Source of the DNA: Siphonobacter sp048595215
Lineage (GTDB): Bacteria > Bacteroidota > Bacteroidia > Cytophagales > Spirosomataceae
Length of the DNA stretch: 64,000 nt
Direction: 5' to 3'
Assembly (NCBI RefSeq): GCF_048595215.1
Contig: NZ_JBMDWJ010000351.1
Coordinates: forward strand, 1-64,000
Under the pieces are notes generated by a model that was given only the letters and a program-made list of their open reading frames with translations, was not told where the DNA came from and did no database searches. Shown here piece after piece: positions 15,976 through 25,572 of the stretch. Every line of letters begins with the position of its first letter. Position 1 is the stretch's first letter. Made by a program: the position numbers and the translations under genes.

Positions 15976-17655
15976 TTATTTCTTCTTCTGGTCTTTAGCC
16001 CAGGAGTCTTTCAGACCTACGGTACGGTTAAAAATCAGACGATCTTCTGTCGAATCGGTATCCAAATTGAAATAGCCCTTCCGCAAAAACTGATACGCTT
16101 TACCACTGGCCTCCCGTAGGCTAGGTTCGGCGAAGGCCTGTACCACTTGCAGTGAATTGGGGTTCAGGTGATCTTTGAAATCGCCTTCTGCTTCCGCTAA
16201 ATCTTCCACCTGGAACAGACGGTCGTACAAGCGTACTTCTACGGGTACGGCATCTGCCGCGTTAACCCAGTGAATCGTACCTTGTACTTTCAATCCAGAC
16301 GTATCCGAACCAGATTTACTTTCCGGAACGTAGGTACAGTGCAGTTCGGTTACTTTGCCTTCGGCGTCTTTCACTACCTCGTTGCATTCGATAATGTACG
16401 CCCCTTTCAGTCGTACGCGATTGCCGGGAGCCAACCGGAAGAATTTCTTCGGCGGATTTTCCATGAAATCTTCGCGTTCAACCAGAATTTCGCGGGAGAA
16501 CGTGACGGCCCGATTGCCTTCTTCGGGGTTCTCAGGATTGTTTTCAATCGAAAGCTCCTCCGTTTGTCCTTCTGGATAGTTCGTGATGACTACTTTGATC
16601 GGATCGGGATCAAGTACAACCATGACCCGCGTGGCCGTTTTGTTCAACTGTTCACGTACGCAAAATTCCAGTAAGCCGACATCAATCAGGTTGTCACGTT
16701 TGGCTACGCCGATACGCTCGCAGAAATCGCGAATGGCTTCGGGCGTATATCCCCGACGACGAGCACCCGAAAGTGTGGGCATTCGCGGATCGTCCCAGCC
16801 TGCTACATGTCCTTCTTCGACTAATTGCTTGAGTTTCCGCTTGCTCATCACCGTATAGGTTAGGTTCAAACGGGCAAACTCGTACTGGTGGGAGGGGAAA
16901 ATATCTAATTTCTCAATAAACCAGTCGTACAACGGACGGTGCGGAATGAACTCCAGCGTACAGATGGAATGAGTAATGTTCTCAATCGAATCCGATTGCC
17001 CGTGAGCAAAATCGTACATTGGATAGATGCACCATTCGTTGCTCGTCCGGTGGTGGTGGGCGTGTTTAATACGGTAAATCACCGGATCGCGGAAGTGCAT
17101 GTTAGGCGAAGCCATGTCGATTTTGGCCCGCAGTACCCGACTGCCATCCGGAAATTCACCGGCTTTCATTCGCTCAAATAAATCCAGATTTTCTTCGATT
17201 GAACGATGCCGGAACGGACTTTCCTGGCCGGGTTCGGTGGGAGTACCTTTCTGGCTGGCAATGGCCTCTGCTGTGGAATCATCCACGTAAGCCAGGCCCA
17301 ACTGGATCAATTTTTTTGCAAATTCGTACAGCTGAGCAAAGTAGTCGGAAGCGTATAGTTCTGCGGCCCAGTCAAAGCCAAGCCAGCGAACGTCCGCCTT
17401 GATCGAATCTACGTATTCGGTATCTTCCGTAATCGGATTGGTATCATCAAAGCGTAAATTGGTTTGTCCGCCGTATTTCTGGGCTAATCCAAAATTCAGA
17501 CAAATGCTCTTGGCGTGACCTAGGTGTAGATACCCGTTTGGTTCGGGTGGAAAACGCGTCAGGACACGGCCTCCGTTTTTATTTTCACGGAGATCGTTTT
17601 CAACAATTTCTTCTAAGAAATTTAGGGACTTAACTTCTTTGGTCTCTTCCGTCAT
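15976..17655 (-). CDS. glnS: Glutamine--tRNA ligase
   Basis: A 559-residue class I aminoacyl-tRNA synthetase charging tRNA-Gln with glutamine. The HIGH-type signature is FPPEPNGYLHLGHAKS (about residues 35-50) and the KMSKS counterpart is VMSKRKL (about 268-274). Between them are the NLRFDDTNP and WCIYPMYDFAHG segments specific to GlnRS and the non-discriminating GluRS-like branch. The C-terminal anticodon-binding beta-barrels follow. Length is normal (about 550-560). Its presence indicates direct charging of tRNA-Gln rather than sole reliance on GatCAB. Upstream the sequence CGAAAATA is close to a minus-strand -7 element. Confidence 0.97.
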   Translation of the reverse strand: MTEETKEVKSLNFLEEIVENDLRENKNGGRVLTRFPPEPNGYLHLGHAKSICLNFGLAQKYGGQTNLRFDDTNPITEDTEYVDSIKADVRWLGFDWAAELYASDYFAQLYEFAKKLIQLGLAYVDDSTAEAIASQKGTPTEPGQESPFRHRSIEENLDLFERMKAGEFPDGSRVLRAKIDMASPNMHFRDPVIYRIKHAHHHRTSNEWCIYPMYDFAHGQSDSIENITHSICTLEFIPHRPLYDWFIEKLDIFPSHQYEFARLNLTYTVMSKRKLKQLVEEGHVAGWDDPRMPTLSGARRRGYTPEAIRDFCERIGVAKRDNLIDVGLLEFCVREQLNKTATRVMVVLDPDPIKVVITNYPEGQTEELSIENNPENPEEGNRAVTFSREILVEREDFMENPPKKFFRLAPGNRVRLKGAYIIECNEVVKDAEGKVTELHCTYVPESKSGSDTSGLKVQGTIHWVNAADAVPVEVRLYDRLFQVEDLAEAEGDFKDHLNPNSLQVVQAFAEPSLREASGKAYQFLRKGYFNLDTDSTEDRLIFNRTVGLKDSWAKDQKKK

Positions 17656-17768
17656 ACTCGGTGCGGCTCGTTTGGAAAGGCGAAAATAAAAACCTTCCTG
17701 TAATTTAATATGAAAAGGGTCATCACTATACCTGATTTTCGTGAAATGATGACAATTTTTTAACCTGT

Positions 17769-17776
17769 TACCTTTG
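17769..17776 (+). promoter_or_regulatory. Bacteroidetes -7 promoter element upstream of the Usp gene
   Basis: TACCTTTG matches TAnnTTTG and lies 49 bases before the Usp start codon. No clear -33 TTTG is seen at 19-20 bases upstream. Confidence 0.5.
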
Positions 17777-17825
17777 TCTTGCTAACAAAAAAGTATTCAT
17801 TTCGGCTCGTTAATCCTCAACTTCT

Positions 17826-18662
17826 ATGAAAAATATTCTTGTCGCGGTTGATTTTACCGAAAATTCACGGCCTGCTCTTGAATCCGCAATTTTCCTGGCT
17901 TCTAAAAGCGGAGCAGCGTTACACGTCCTGCATACGTATCTACCGGTTTACCCGATGACCGAAACCGTAAGCGGTCCGCCCGTGACGGTGGAGTGGGAGG
18001 AAACCTATCGGCTTTCCGCCCAGACCCAACTGGATGCACTGACCGAAGAAATGCGGGGCCGGGGCCTGGCTCCGGAAATTTACCTTGAACTCGGCCCCGT
18101 AGGACCCGTAGTCAAGGATATGGTAGAATCCCACGCCATTGATCTGGTCATTTTGGGTCGGAGTGAATCCGATAGCTGGCTATCCGACTTATTTGGCAGT
18201 ACCGCTACGCAGTTGGTGAATGATTTGACCGTACCCCTGCTGATGGTGCCGTCGGAGTTTTTGCAACGTGGATTTACTAAGATTGCCTACGCTACACAGC
18301 TTGAGTTTACGGAAACGCACGTACTGAAGGATTTGTATCGCTGGGCGGATTACATGGGAGCAACGGTACAGATTATTAACGTACAGGCCAATCACGAGCC
18401 TAGTGTTAACTCCGATGAAGAACTGATGGACGAAATTCGAATGGCGTTTCCCGACCGTCATACTACCGTATTGCAGCGAAAGGCGGACTCCGTAGAAGAG
18501 GGCATTCAGGAATTGCTGCACGATACGGAAGCCGATTTGCTGGTGATGAGTTCCCACCACCGAAATCTGTTTACGCAGATCGTGAATCCCAGTAAGTCTA
18601 AAAAGCTATTGCTACACAGTCCAATTCCTACGCTGATTTTTCCGCTGGGCCGACTGGATTAA
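17826..18662 (+). CDS. Universal stress protein with two Usp domains
   Basis: A 278-residue cytoplasmic protein made of two tandem UspA-like domains (about 1-140 and 145-278). The first ends in VILGRSESDSWLSDLFGSTATQLV followed by VPLLMVP, which matches the G-2x-G-9x-G(S/T) nucleotide-binding pattern. The second ends in VMSSHHRNLFTQIVNPSKSKKLLL, where the pattern is degraded, so only the first domain may bind ATP. Proteins of this type respond to starvation or stress; their precise partners are usually unknown. A -7 element lies upstream and a very strong bidirectional terminator directly follows. Confidence 0.9.
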   Translation: MKNILVAVDFTENSRPALESAIFLASKSGAALHVLHTYLPVYPMTETVSGPPVTVEWEETYRLSAQTQLDALTEEMRGRGLAPEIYLELGPVGPVVKDMVESHAIDLVILGRSESDSWLSDLFGSTATQLVNDLTVPLLMVPSEFLQRGFTKIAYATQLEFTETHVLKDLYRWADYMGATVQIINVQANHEPSVNSDEELMDEIRMAFPDRHTTVLQRKADSVEEGIQELLHDTEADLLVMSSHHRNLFTQIVNPSKSKKLLLHSPIPTLIFPLGRLD

Positions 18663-18676
18663 GGGTGGTATGCATA

Positions 18677-18722
18677 AAAAGCAAGAAGTCCGACGCAGTA
18701 CTGCTTCGGACTTCTTGCTTTT
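18677..18722. terminator. Bidirectional terminator between Usp and PorU2-like genes
   Basis: A 17-base perfect stem at 18677-18693 and 18706-18722 (core GCAAGAAGTCCGA) flanked by A and T runs, with a 12-base loop. It can stop transcription of the Usp gene (plus strand) and of the sortase gene (minus strand), whose stop is 9 bases away. Confidence 0.92.
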
Positions 18723-18730
18723 ATAATGTA

Positions 18731-21700
18731 CTAGCGAACGATAACCACGCGACCCGTTGCCTTAAAAGCTGGATCAATAATTGGATAGGATTGACCGTTC
18801 TGACTCAATTTTAGTCGGTAGATATACGTACCGGGCGGAAGTCGGTTACCTTGATGATCGGTTCCGTTCCAGAAATATTCGTTAGCTCCTACTCGCAGAG
18901 GCTGGGTTTCGTTACTGAGGATACGCAGCAATTGGCCCTGAAGCGTCATAATCTCAATGGTCATGGCATCGGGTACGCTGTCGCCCGTCAGTACCAGGTT
19001 AAATCGGGTATAGAGTTCCAGCGGGTTTGGACTAACCATAAACTGTTGGAGTCCCGTTTCCGCTTTAACTTGAAAATGGATGGCGTAAGGCAAAGCTCCC
19101 GCATTGTTACCGGCAACATCGCTACCCTGGGCTTGGAAGAAATACGTGCCCTCGGCCAGATTTTTAGGTTGGTAGGTTACCCGGAATTCATTCCCTGCCA
19201 GTGTATCCCATTTCATGTTTGGGTTTTTGTAGGAAAGGCGTTGCAACGCACCTTCGGGTTGCTGCCAGTACAAGTTTACGCCTACCGTATCCTGTTTAAT
19301 GGCGTATTTATTGGAATCTTTCACGCGAACGACGATCACCGGATTCGCCGAAACATAATCCCCTTCGCGGATCGTTCGGCCATCAAACGTCACTTCCAGC
19401 GTCGGTGCCGTACGGTCGGCCTGCACGTTTAGAGCGAACGTAACGGTATTGTTGGTATAGCTTACTTCAGGTAACACCTGGGGATTGACGCTAATCGAAA
19501 GACGATTTTCACCAGCCTGCAAATTCCGGTACGTCAGTGACAGGGGAATCGACTTAGCCGCGGGTACCCGGTATTGTTTCGTGGTGGTTACACTGGCCGC
19601 GGCATTCGTGAGGGTTTCGGTGACCAGCAGCGAATCGGTAAAAGTGGCGGTACTGAGTACATTGAAATTCAGGGCCTGCGTAAACGAAGCTCCTTCTTCC
19701 AGCGTCAGCGGTAGTGTGGACAGGTACGAAGTACGTCCCTGTACGTACAAGGCTCCTTCCGGAACACCTTGATACGAAACCAGCCAGCGTTTCAATTGTG
19801 GAGCCGTAGGACCACTGATTTTTTCCCGCAATCGCAAATACGGATACTGTTTGGCATCAATCTTACTGATGTCAATCAACGTTGAGGTGAGATTGGTGAT
19901 CAATAGGGTTTCAGTACCTCGGGCGTCTACGCCGTATACGTCCAGGGAAGACTTTTGCTGCGTATTTTTAGTAACCTGCTGGCGAATGGCACCCCAACGA
20001 GTGGTAGGACCAATGAGCGAAGAGGTCAGGACACCCGCCGTGACCGATCCCGAAAAATCCCAGCGGCCGTTTCGCAACAACACCTGATCAGTCAGTACGT
20101 TTTCGAACTGCGTCGATTGACTTTGAGCCCAGCCGTCTTCCACGCCTTTGATATACGTGAATGAATACGTGGACCACTGGTTGGTACCGCTCACGGCCTG
20201 ATCGGCATCGCGTACCCGCCAGTAATAGACGGTGCTGTCAGAAGCAAGCAGAGCAACTTTCCAGCCTTCGGCATTACTGGAAGGCAATGTCGTTGTTTTC
20301 TTGAATGTACTGGTGAAGGCTGCCGATGTATCCAGTTCGAAGAGGATGTTGCCCGATGTTACGCTGGCATTCGTTGGCGTATATTCCGCCATCAGACGAG
20401 CCGTTGGCGTACCGTTTTCCTGCGTACCGACAATGGCAAAATCGTGGGGTAGGACAGGCCGGGCCAACGAACCGGGTAGAGCCAAACTAAGGAATGCTTT
20501 GTTGTTTTGTTTGTTTAATTCATCAATTTGGTTGGTCGCATCGATCGTCACATCAAAGCGGTTGGTACCGCCGCTGTTGGCTGCATTGGCTACGGTGAAG
20601 TACAACGTATCCTGATAGGCGACCGGGGCGTACTGACGCGAACCCAGGTCGATTTCACGACCGTTAGAGAGCGTTCGTTTCAGACTGATGCTAAATGACT
20701 TGGCTAGGTTCCGACCGAGGTTACTCACCACCATGCCTACGCGGAAAGAGTCGGCACTGGCTACGACTTCTTTTCCATCAAATCCTTTTAGAAATAGGCC
20801 AGAATTAGTAACGGCGTAGTCGGGTTTCGTATAGGGAAAAGGAACAATCGCGGGATCACCCTGTAGCACAAACTGTTGAGAGTGACCCAAAGCCATTTCA
20901 CCAGGATAGGCTTTTAAATAGCTACGAATCGCATTAAGTAAGGATACTCCAAACGATTGGCCCAGACCCAATTCGTTTTTGAACATCTGGTCGTAGAGGG
21001 CCGTGGAATAGCCGTTCAGATAGGTAGGAAAACCGCTGAAACTGGTCGCAAGAGCCAGGATAGCCCCCCGATCAGCCGTATTCACCCAATCGGAGCTGAG
21101 GGGTACAGCTGCCAAGTTGTTATCGAAAATGTTACCAGCGTCACAACCATTGATGATCATGATCGGGTACTTCCCTTTATTCCGGTATCCCAGCGACTCA
21201 TTGGTCACGTATCCTACATCGATGTCGGAGATTTGAGCAGCAGCGTGACCAAAAAAGGTAACAATGCCTAAACCTTGATTGACGGGACCTGAGATATTGA
21301 TAAACTCAACCGGATCATCCGTTTTTTTGGAAGTGATGGATACTTTTCCGCCTAAATTATTCTTTTCTGCAATCGTCTTGTAGCTCTCAACGTAGTTGCG
21401 GAATAAATTGAGTTCGCCCGTAGTTTTACCCCCACTTAAGTGAAGAAAGGATTTACGCCATAAGGCAGGTTCCTGATGTTCGTACTCTTTTACTTTATTT
21501 AAATAGGCTAATACTTCATTGGGCGTAGTAACGCTCAAACGACCCACCGGGATGCCCGGAATGTCTTTTTCGCCCGTTAGTCCTTCCACCGTAACCCAGT
21601 CAGAGCCGGGCCAGCCACCAGCGGGCACGAGATTATTTTGGTAAAAGTCACCGATGAAGCGATAAAACTGGGGAGCTATGGTCTTGCCTATCAAAAAGAG

Positions 21701-23155
21701 GTGCTCGGGTTTGCCGTTTTGAATCATGTAATCCGCAAAGTGTCGAATGGCCACGCCACTGCGTTCTCCGTAATTAAATTGATTGGCTAATAAATCAATA
21801 TCTACTACCAGCGTATCGTGTTTGCCACCGGCTGCCGAGGCCCGATAGGCAGCGTATTCTTTCACAATGTCGGCGTAACCACCCGCTGGTTTCTGCAAAC
21901 GTTTATTGGTAACAATGAGGTAATTGCTTTTCGTAGGATCAATCTTACGGAAACCGATGCGTTGAATCGTAGCTACAGTTCTGGTTTCTCGATTCACCCA
22001 AAGATTTCGACCGGAAGTAGTCTGTGGAATGACCGCCGATAAAACGCCATTGGTTAAGGTACCGCTAATGCGGCGAATCTGGTCCGGCTGGGTGATGTCA
22101 TAAATTTGATCGCTTCCGGTAGCGGAGCCAAGCTGGATCAAGGAAGTGCCCGTCGTATTGGCCCGTAGCCGCAATGTTTTACCCATACTCACGCCCTGCA
22201 TGGTGAGGGCTTGGGGGTACGAAAGTTGCGTATAAACGACGTAATTAGACTCATTTTCAAAGGTTCCTTTGGTAGAAAGAACATTTAAAACGTGTGACTG
22301 GGCCGATACATCCGTCCACTCGAGGTCAGTCTTGAATAACTTGAGATCGTAATTGGTATAGGCAATTGTTCCCAAAAGCCGGTTCTGAGTCGCACTGATT
22401 CCACCCCGAATTTCAAGTTTATGCGGATCAGCGGTACCTCCATACACAGACAATTCTAATATAGGTTTATCGCCTGCCGTATAGGGATTGGAAAGCGAAA
22501 AGGTATAATTCTTACTTTGTCCATTATTGATTCGTGCATCTGTATACCCTTTTCCAACTTCATAAGAGCTAATCGTCATTCCTGAAAGATAACGTACGCC
22601 AATTGGATACGTAGGACCGACGGGATAACCCGCTTTAAACAACAGAAGCTCATCCTGCCAATGAAAGGGTTCGGCTTGCAAGGGTCCCGGAGCTTGAGCC
22701 GCTACGGTTTCCATTCGTTTTCCAGGTTGATTATCAAGTCGGTAGGTTAAGTAGTAGTAAGTCGTATCGCTGAATAAACTTACTTTCGGATTCGTCTGAA
22801 GCTTCGGGTCCCGGTATAGCGAGGCATCCCGGCTACCGTCATTGGGAACGCCGTAAAATTCAACGTAGTCGCTGGAGTCAAACTTTCCATCCGCTTGCCC
22901 ATTTACCGTAATAGCCTGCTCCGTACCTTGTTTGAAGAGTTGGTAAGAGGCGGGATTCTTTTCAACCGGAAACCCAGCTTGTCGTAGCTGATCATAAGGA
23001 ATACGGTAAACGCCTTTCTCCCAGACCGGAATTTTGAAATACGTCTGTTCGTAGTTAATCCATTCATTACCAAATCGGCCCTGCTGGCCGTAGCTTCGGC
23101 TGAATAGCAGCAAACCAATAAGAATAATATATAAAGTATAACGGTTGGCTAACAT
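18731..23155 (-). CDS. porU2: PorU2-like C25 peptidase, putative type IX secretion system sortase
   Basis: A 1474-residue exported protein with an N-terminal signal (hydrophobic to about residue 23). Residues 410-780 form a gingipain-type C25 peptidase domain: the catalytic histidine is in VTFFGHAAA (His637) and the catalytic cysteine in MIINGCDAG (Cys671), both present. Before it lies a long beta-rich N-terminal region typical of PorU relatives; after it come Ig-like/CARDB-type repeats. The C-terminal about 95 residues begin MVSPNPLELYTRF and contain GTYIYRLKL, matching a type IX sorting or FlgD-like domain. PorU proteins cleave sorting domains from secreted cargo and attach the cargo to anionic LPS on the cell surface. 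The assignment to the PorU2 subgroup rests on length and domain order. It is the last gene of a three-gene operon. Confidence 0.85.
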   Translation of the reverse strand: MLANRYTLYIILIGLLLFSRSYGQQGRFGNEWINYEQTYFKIPVWEKGVYRIPYDQLRQAGFPVEKNPASYQLFKQGTEQAITVNGQADGKFDSSDYVEFYGVPNDGSRDASLYRDPKLQTNPKVSLFSDTTYYYLTYRLDNQPGKRMETVAAQAPGPLQAEPFHWQDELLLFKAGYPVGPTYPIGVRYLSGMTISSYEVGKGYTDARINNGQSKNYTFSLSNPYTAGDKPILELSVYGGTADPHKLEIRGGISATQNRLLGTIAYTNYDLKLFKTDLEWTDVSAQSHVLNVLSTKGTFENESNYVVYTQLSYPQALTMQGVSMGKTLRLRANTTGTSLIQLGSATGSDQIYDITQPDQIRRISGTLTNGVLSAVIPQTTSGRNLWVNRETRTVATIQRIGFRKIDPTKSNYLIVTNKRLQKPAGGYADIVKEYAAYRASAAGGKHDTLVVDIDLLANQFNYGERSGVAIRHFADYMIQNGKPEHLFLIGKTIAPQFYRFIGDFYQNNLVPAGGWPGSDWVTVEGLTGEKDIPGIPVGRLSVTTPNEVLAYLNKVKEYEHQEPALWRKSFLHLSGGKTTGELNLFRNYVESYKTIAEKNNLGGKVSITSKKTDDPVEFINISGPVNQGLGIVTFFGHAAAQISDIDVGYVTNESLGYRNKGKYPIMIINGCDAGNIFDNNLAAVPLSSDWVNTADRGAILALATSFSGFPTYLNGYSTALYDQMFKNELGLGQSFGVSLLNAIRSYLKAYPGEMALGHSQQFVLQGDPAIVPFPYTKPDYAVTNSGLFLKGFDGKEVVASADSFRVGMVVSNLGRNLAKSFSISLKRTLSNGREIDLGSRQYAPVAYQDTLYFTVANAANSGGTNRFDVTIDATNQIDELNKQNNKAFLSLALPGSLARPVLPHDFAIVGTQENGTPTARLMAEYTPTNASVTSGNILFELDTSAAFTSTFKKTTTLPSSNAEGWKVALLASDSTVYYWRVRDADQAVSGTNQWSTYSFTYIKGVEDGWAQSQSTQFENVLTDQVLLRNGRWDFSGSVTAGVLTSSLIGPTTRWGAIRQQVTKNTQQKSSLDVYGVDARGTETLLITNLTSTLIDISKIDAKQYPYLRLREKISGPTAPQLKRWLVSYQGVPEGALYVQGRTSYLSTLPLTLEEGASFTQALNFNVLSTATFTDSLLVTETLTNAAASVTTTKQYRVPAAKSIPLSLTYRNLQAGENRLSISVNPQVLPEVSYTNNTVTFALNVQADRTAPTLEVTFDGRTIREGDYVSANPVIVVRVKDSNKYAIKQDTVGVNLYWQQPEGALQRLSYKNPNMKWDTLAGNEFRVTYQPKNLAEGTYFFQAQGSDVAGNNAGALPYAIHFQVKAETGLQQFMVSPNPLELYTRFNLVLTGDSVPDAMTIEIMTLQGQLLRILSNETQPLRVGANEYFWNGTDHQGNRLPPGTYIYRLKLSQNGQSYPIIDPAFKATGRVVIVR

Positions 23156-23164
23156 ACAGGTGAA

Positions 23165-24325
23165 TTATAGATTAGGGATAATAAGTTGGAATAAAGTACG
23201 CAATTTAAACAATTCTTTGGGTAGTAAATTCGTAAGCGGAATCATTATGAAAAATACGAGTATGGGTGTTTTTACTTTTGCCCACTGCTTTGCTCGTAGG
23301 GGGGAAGAAAGCCAGTCCAAGGCGGCTAGGCACCCCAGTAACGTAGCCGGAGCCAATAGCCGATAGTTCAAGGGATCAAACGGGCTGAGGAGGCGTAAAG
23401 AGGTAATGATCAAGCCATACAAGCCTCCTACGTAGAGGTATATACTGGGTCTGGAGAGGCTAAACGATACGTCTTTCCAGGAGTAAATTTTAAAAAGGTA
23501 AGTCAAGAGAATTACTTGTATCCCTAGGGCTATCCAAAGCAGTGTATCCTCCACGGGAGCGTCCCTCAGTAACACAAACTCGTTGAACCATCCTTGAGCA
23601 ATTCCTCCTAAAAGAGTGGGTAAAGGTTCCGTTTCCACGAAGCGTGCACCACCCCATAATGAACTACCCTGCCAGAGGTTTATTCCAAAATACAAGCTAT
23701 AGCCTACTGCTAACGTACTGGCCATACGTAACGACCATTGAGCCCGGCGGTATGATTGGGTGTACTGAAAATACGCGGCTGCGATTGCCAAACTCACGCC
23801 CACAAAGCCACCGATGTAACGTACTAGGAAGGCAGCATAGCTTAAGCCAAGAAAATAAAAGGAATTAGCTGACTCATGCTTCCAATGGTGATAGAGTTGC
23901 AAACAAACCAACACCAGAATGACGATAAACAAGGTTTCTGACCAGGTATAAACGGCCATTTTCGTAAAATACCCCAGAGCGAAGCCTAGAATGTAGGCCC
24001 GGTCACCATAGGTTCGGTGTAGTGCGTACAGGAGTACATAAAGAGCTAGGAGGTTGACTAGTTTAGAGGCCCAGAGAAGCGAAACGGGCAGTAGTAAATG
24101 CACGCAGGCAATACAAGCCGAGTAGCCCAGGGGCCAAAGGGCATTCCAGCTACCGTGCCATTGATACCCTTCTCCGTTTGATAAAGCTAAGGCTGATTCC
24201 AGATAAGCGTACGAATCCGGCGAGCACCCCTGGTTGGGGGCGAAGGGAATGATTCCACAAATCAGTAAGGTGTAAAAAGCCCCCAAAACCAGTAGCTTAT
24301 ACCCTGGAGAAAAGACGAGCTTCAT
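23165..24325 (-). CDS. Polytopic membrane protein, GT-C (GT39-like) glycosyltransferase candidate
   Basis: A 386-residue membrane protein with about 9-10 hydrophobic segments. After the first segment, the loop NQGCSPDSYAYLESALALSNG places an Asp where GT-C enzymes carry a catalytic acidic residue, and the following WHGSWNALWPLGYS resembles GT39/mannosyltransferase relatives. Donor and acceptor are unknown. Its ATG overlaps the stop of the upstream acyltransferase by 4 bases (24322-24325), and the PorU2-like gene starts 9 bases after its stop, so the three are almost certainly co-translated from one mRNA. GC content is somewhat lower than in housekeeping neighbours. Confidence 0.65.
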   Translation of the reverse strand: MKLVFSPGYKLLVLGAFYTLLICGIIPFAPNQGCSPDSYAYLESALALSNGEGYQWHGSWNALWPLGYSACIACVHLLLPVSLLWASKLVNLLALYVLLYALHRTYGDRAYILGFALGYFTKMAVYTWSETLFIVILVLVCLQLYHHWKHESANSFYFLGLSYAAFLVRYIGGFVGVSLAIAAAYFQYTQSYRRAQWSLRMASTLAVGYSLYFGINLWQGSSLWGGARFVETEPLPTLLGGIAQGWFNEFVLLRDAPVEDTLLWIALGIQVILLTYLFKIYSWKDVSFSLSRPSIYLYVGGLYGLIITSLRLLSPFDPLNYRLLAPATLLGCLAALDWLSSPLRAKQWAKVKTPILVFFIMIPLTNLLPKELFKLRTLFQLIIPNL

Positions 24326-25320
24326 GCTAGATACAACGTTCTGAAGAGAACATGTTTAAACTTTTTTTGGAAAAACTTCTCCACCGTATAGTGAAAAAGG
24401 TAGGCAAAGGCGATACACAACAGAACCCCCAGCATTAAAATAAGCAAGCGAGATTCGAGGCTTGTGTAATAGCGGCTGGTTAAATGAGTGAAACGGGTAC
24501 CGATGGGTAAATGAGTTAAAAACAAAGCATACGAAATCTGACCCAAAAACCGAGGGAAGCGAAACGATAGCCGAAAAACAACAACGAAGAACGCAAACAA
24601 TACGCCTAACAAATGGACGAGATCGGATCGGTGCGTGTAGGCCGAAATGCATACCAAGGCAAAAAACGTCCACCAAAAAGTCGAGGCTGTGATTGGTGTA
24701 CGGTGCCGTTGCCACGCTAAAATTCCCAAAGCAAATAAGGAACCGTCGTGGAATACGGAAAGGTGATTATCCGTAAAGATTCCTAAACTGGATAGCAGTA
24801 CCAGCCCGATGCTTTGCTGGGTAGGAGAAGCTTTCAAAAAAGAAGGTGCGGCTAACCCTATCAACAGATAAAACTGCCATTCTACAAACAAGGTCCAGTA
24901 CGAGGCATTCAGAAAAGGGTAATCAAACAAAGAGTTGAGGTGTACTAAGTTGGTGACTATGACGGGAAAGTTGAGCTGAAAAGCAGAACCCGCGTAATTG
25001 GAAGCAGTAGAAGAAAGATAGTTGAGAAAAACCACTAGCAATACGGAAAGGATAAAAGCGGGTTCTAAGCGTACGTAACGTCGTTTTAGAAATGAACCAA
25101 GGTTACGCCATTGGTACTGTTGATCAGCTAAAGATTGAATAATGACATAGCCGCTAATGATACGAAAGACCAGCACATTGAATGGATTGTGGTACAGGAG
25201 CCGTACCAGCACAAATTCCGGGGGAAATAACTGATCGGTCCCCAGGTGCAATACGCAGATCGACAGCGAGGCTATTCCCCGAAGAGCATCAATATTCTGT
25301 AGTCGCTGGGTTGGTGTCAT
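24322..25320 (-). CDS. Acyltransferase 3 (OafA/NolL-like) membrane protein
   Basis: A 332-residue integral membrane acyltransferase. The N-terminal NIDALRGIASLSICVLHL is the family signature, with the active-site-region histidine at its end, and about 10 hydrophobic segments follow. Members O-acetylate or O-succinylate surface polysaccharides, LPS or peptidoglycan from the cytoplasmic side. It is the first gene of the operon with the GT-C protein (4-base overlap) and the PorU2-like sortase. A perfect -7 element sits only 6 bases before its ATG, so the mRNA may be nearly leaderless. Confidence 0.85.
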   Translation of the reverse strand: MTPTQRLQNIDALRGIASLSICVLHLGTDQLFPPEFVLVRLLYHNPFNVLVFRIISGYVIIQSLADQQYQWRNLGSFLKRRYVRLEPAFILSVLLVVFLNYLSSTASNYAGSAFQLNFPVIVTNLVHLNSLFDYPFLNASYWTLFVEWQFYLLIGLAAPSFLKASPTQQSIGLVLLSSLGIFTDNHLSVFHDGSLFALGILAWQRHRTPITASTFWWTFFALVCISAYTHRSDLVHLLGVLFAFFVVVFRLSFRFPRFLGQISYALFLTHLPIGTRFTHLTSRYYTSLESRLLILMLGVLLCIAFAYLFHYTVEKFFQKKFKHVLFRTLYLA

Positions 25321-25325
25321 GACGG

Positions 25326-25333
25326 CAAAAGTA
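25326..25333 (-). promoter_or_regulatory. -7 promoter element for the acyltransferase-GT-PorU2 operon
   Basis: On the minus strand this reads TACTTTTG, a perfect TAnnTTTG, ending 6 bases before the start codon at 25320. The transcription start expected about 5-7 bases downstream would fall at or next to the ATG. A clear -33 TTTG is not seen at 19-20 bases. Confidence 0.4.
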
Positions 25334-25440
25334 GAAGGTTTTCCTGAAAAGAACGCTTTTACTACTCACTTGCATTTCATCCCGTATTTGAGCCATTCTT
25401 CCTATATATAGGCAGGAATAAAATTATTTTGCCAACTACC

Positions 25441-25471
25441 TTGCATAACAAAGTACCTGCTATTACTTTTG
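25441..25471 (+). promoter_or_regulatory. Bacteroidetes promoter of the PadR/PspC operon
   Basis: TTG (25441-25443), a 20-base spacer and TACTTTTG (25464-25471) match the Bacteroidetes promoter layout. It lies about 100 bases before the PadR gene start at 25573. The 252-base gap 25321-25572 holds no gene. Confidence 0.6.
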
Positions 25472-25572
25472 TTTCAGAAACCGGATTAGGCTTCGGGAGG
25501 AATAGCCTGCTCAGTCCACTTGATCAAGGAATGAAATGAGCTCTTCCCGAACCTGTTTAAACATCACGCGAA

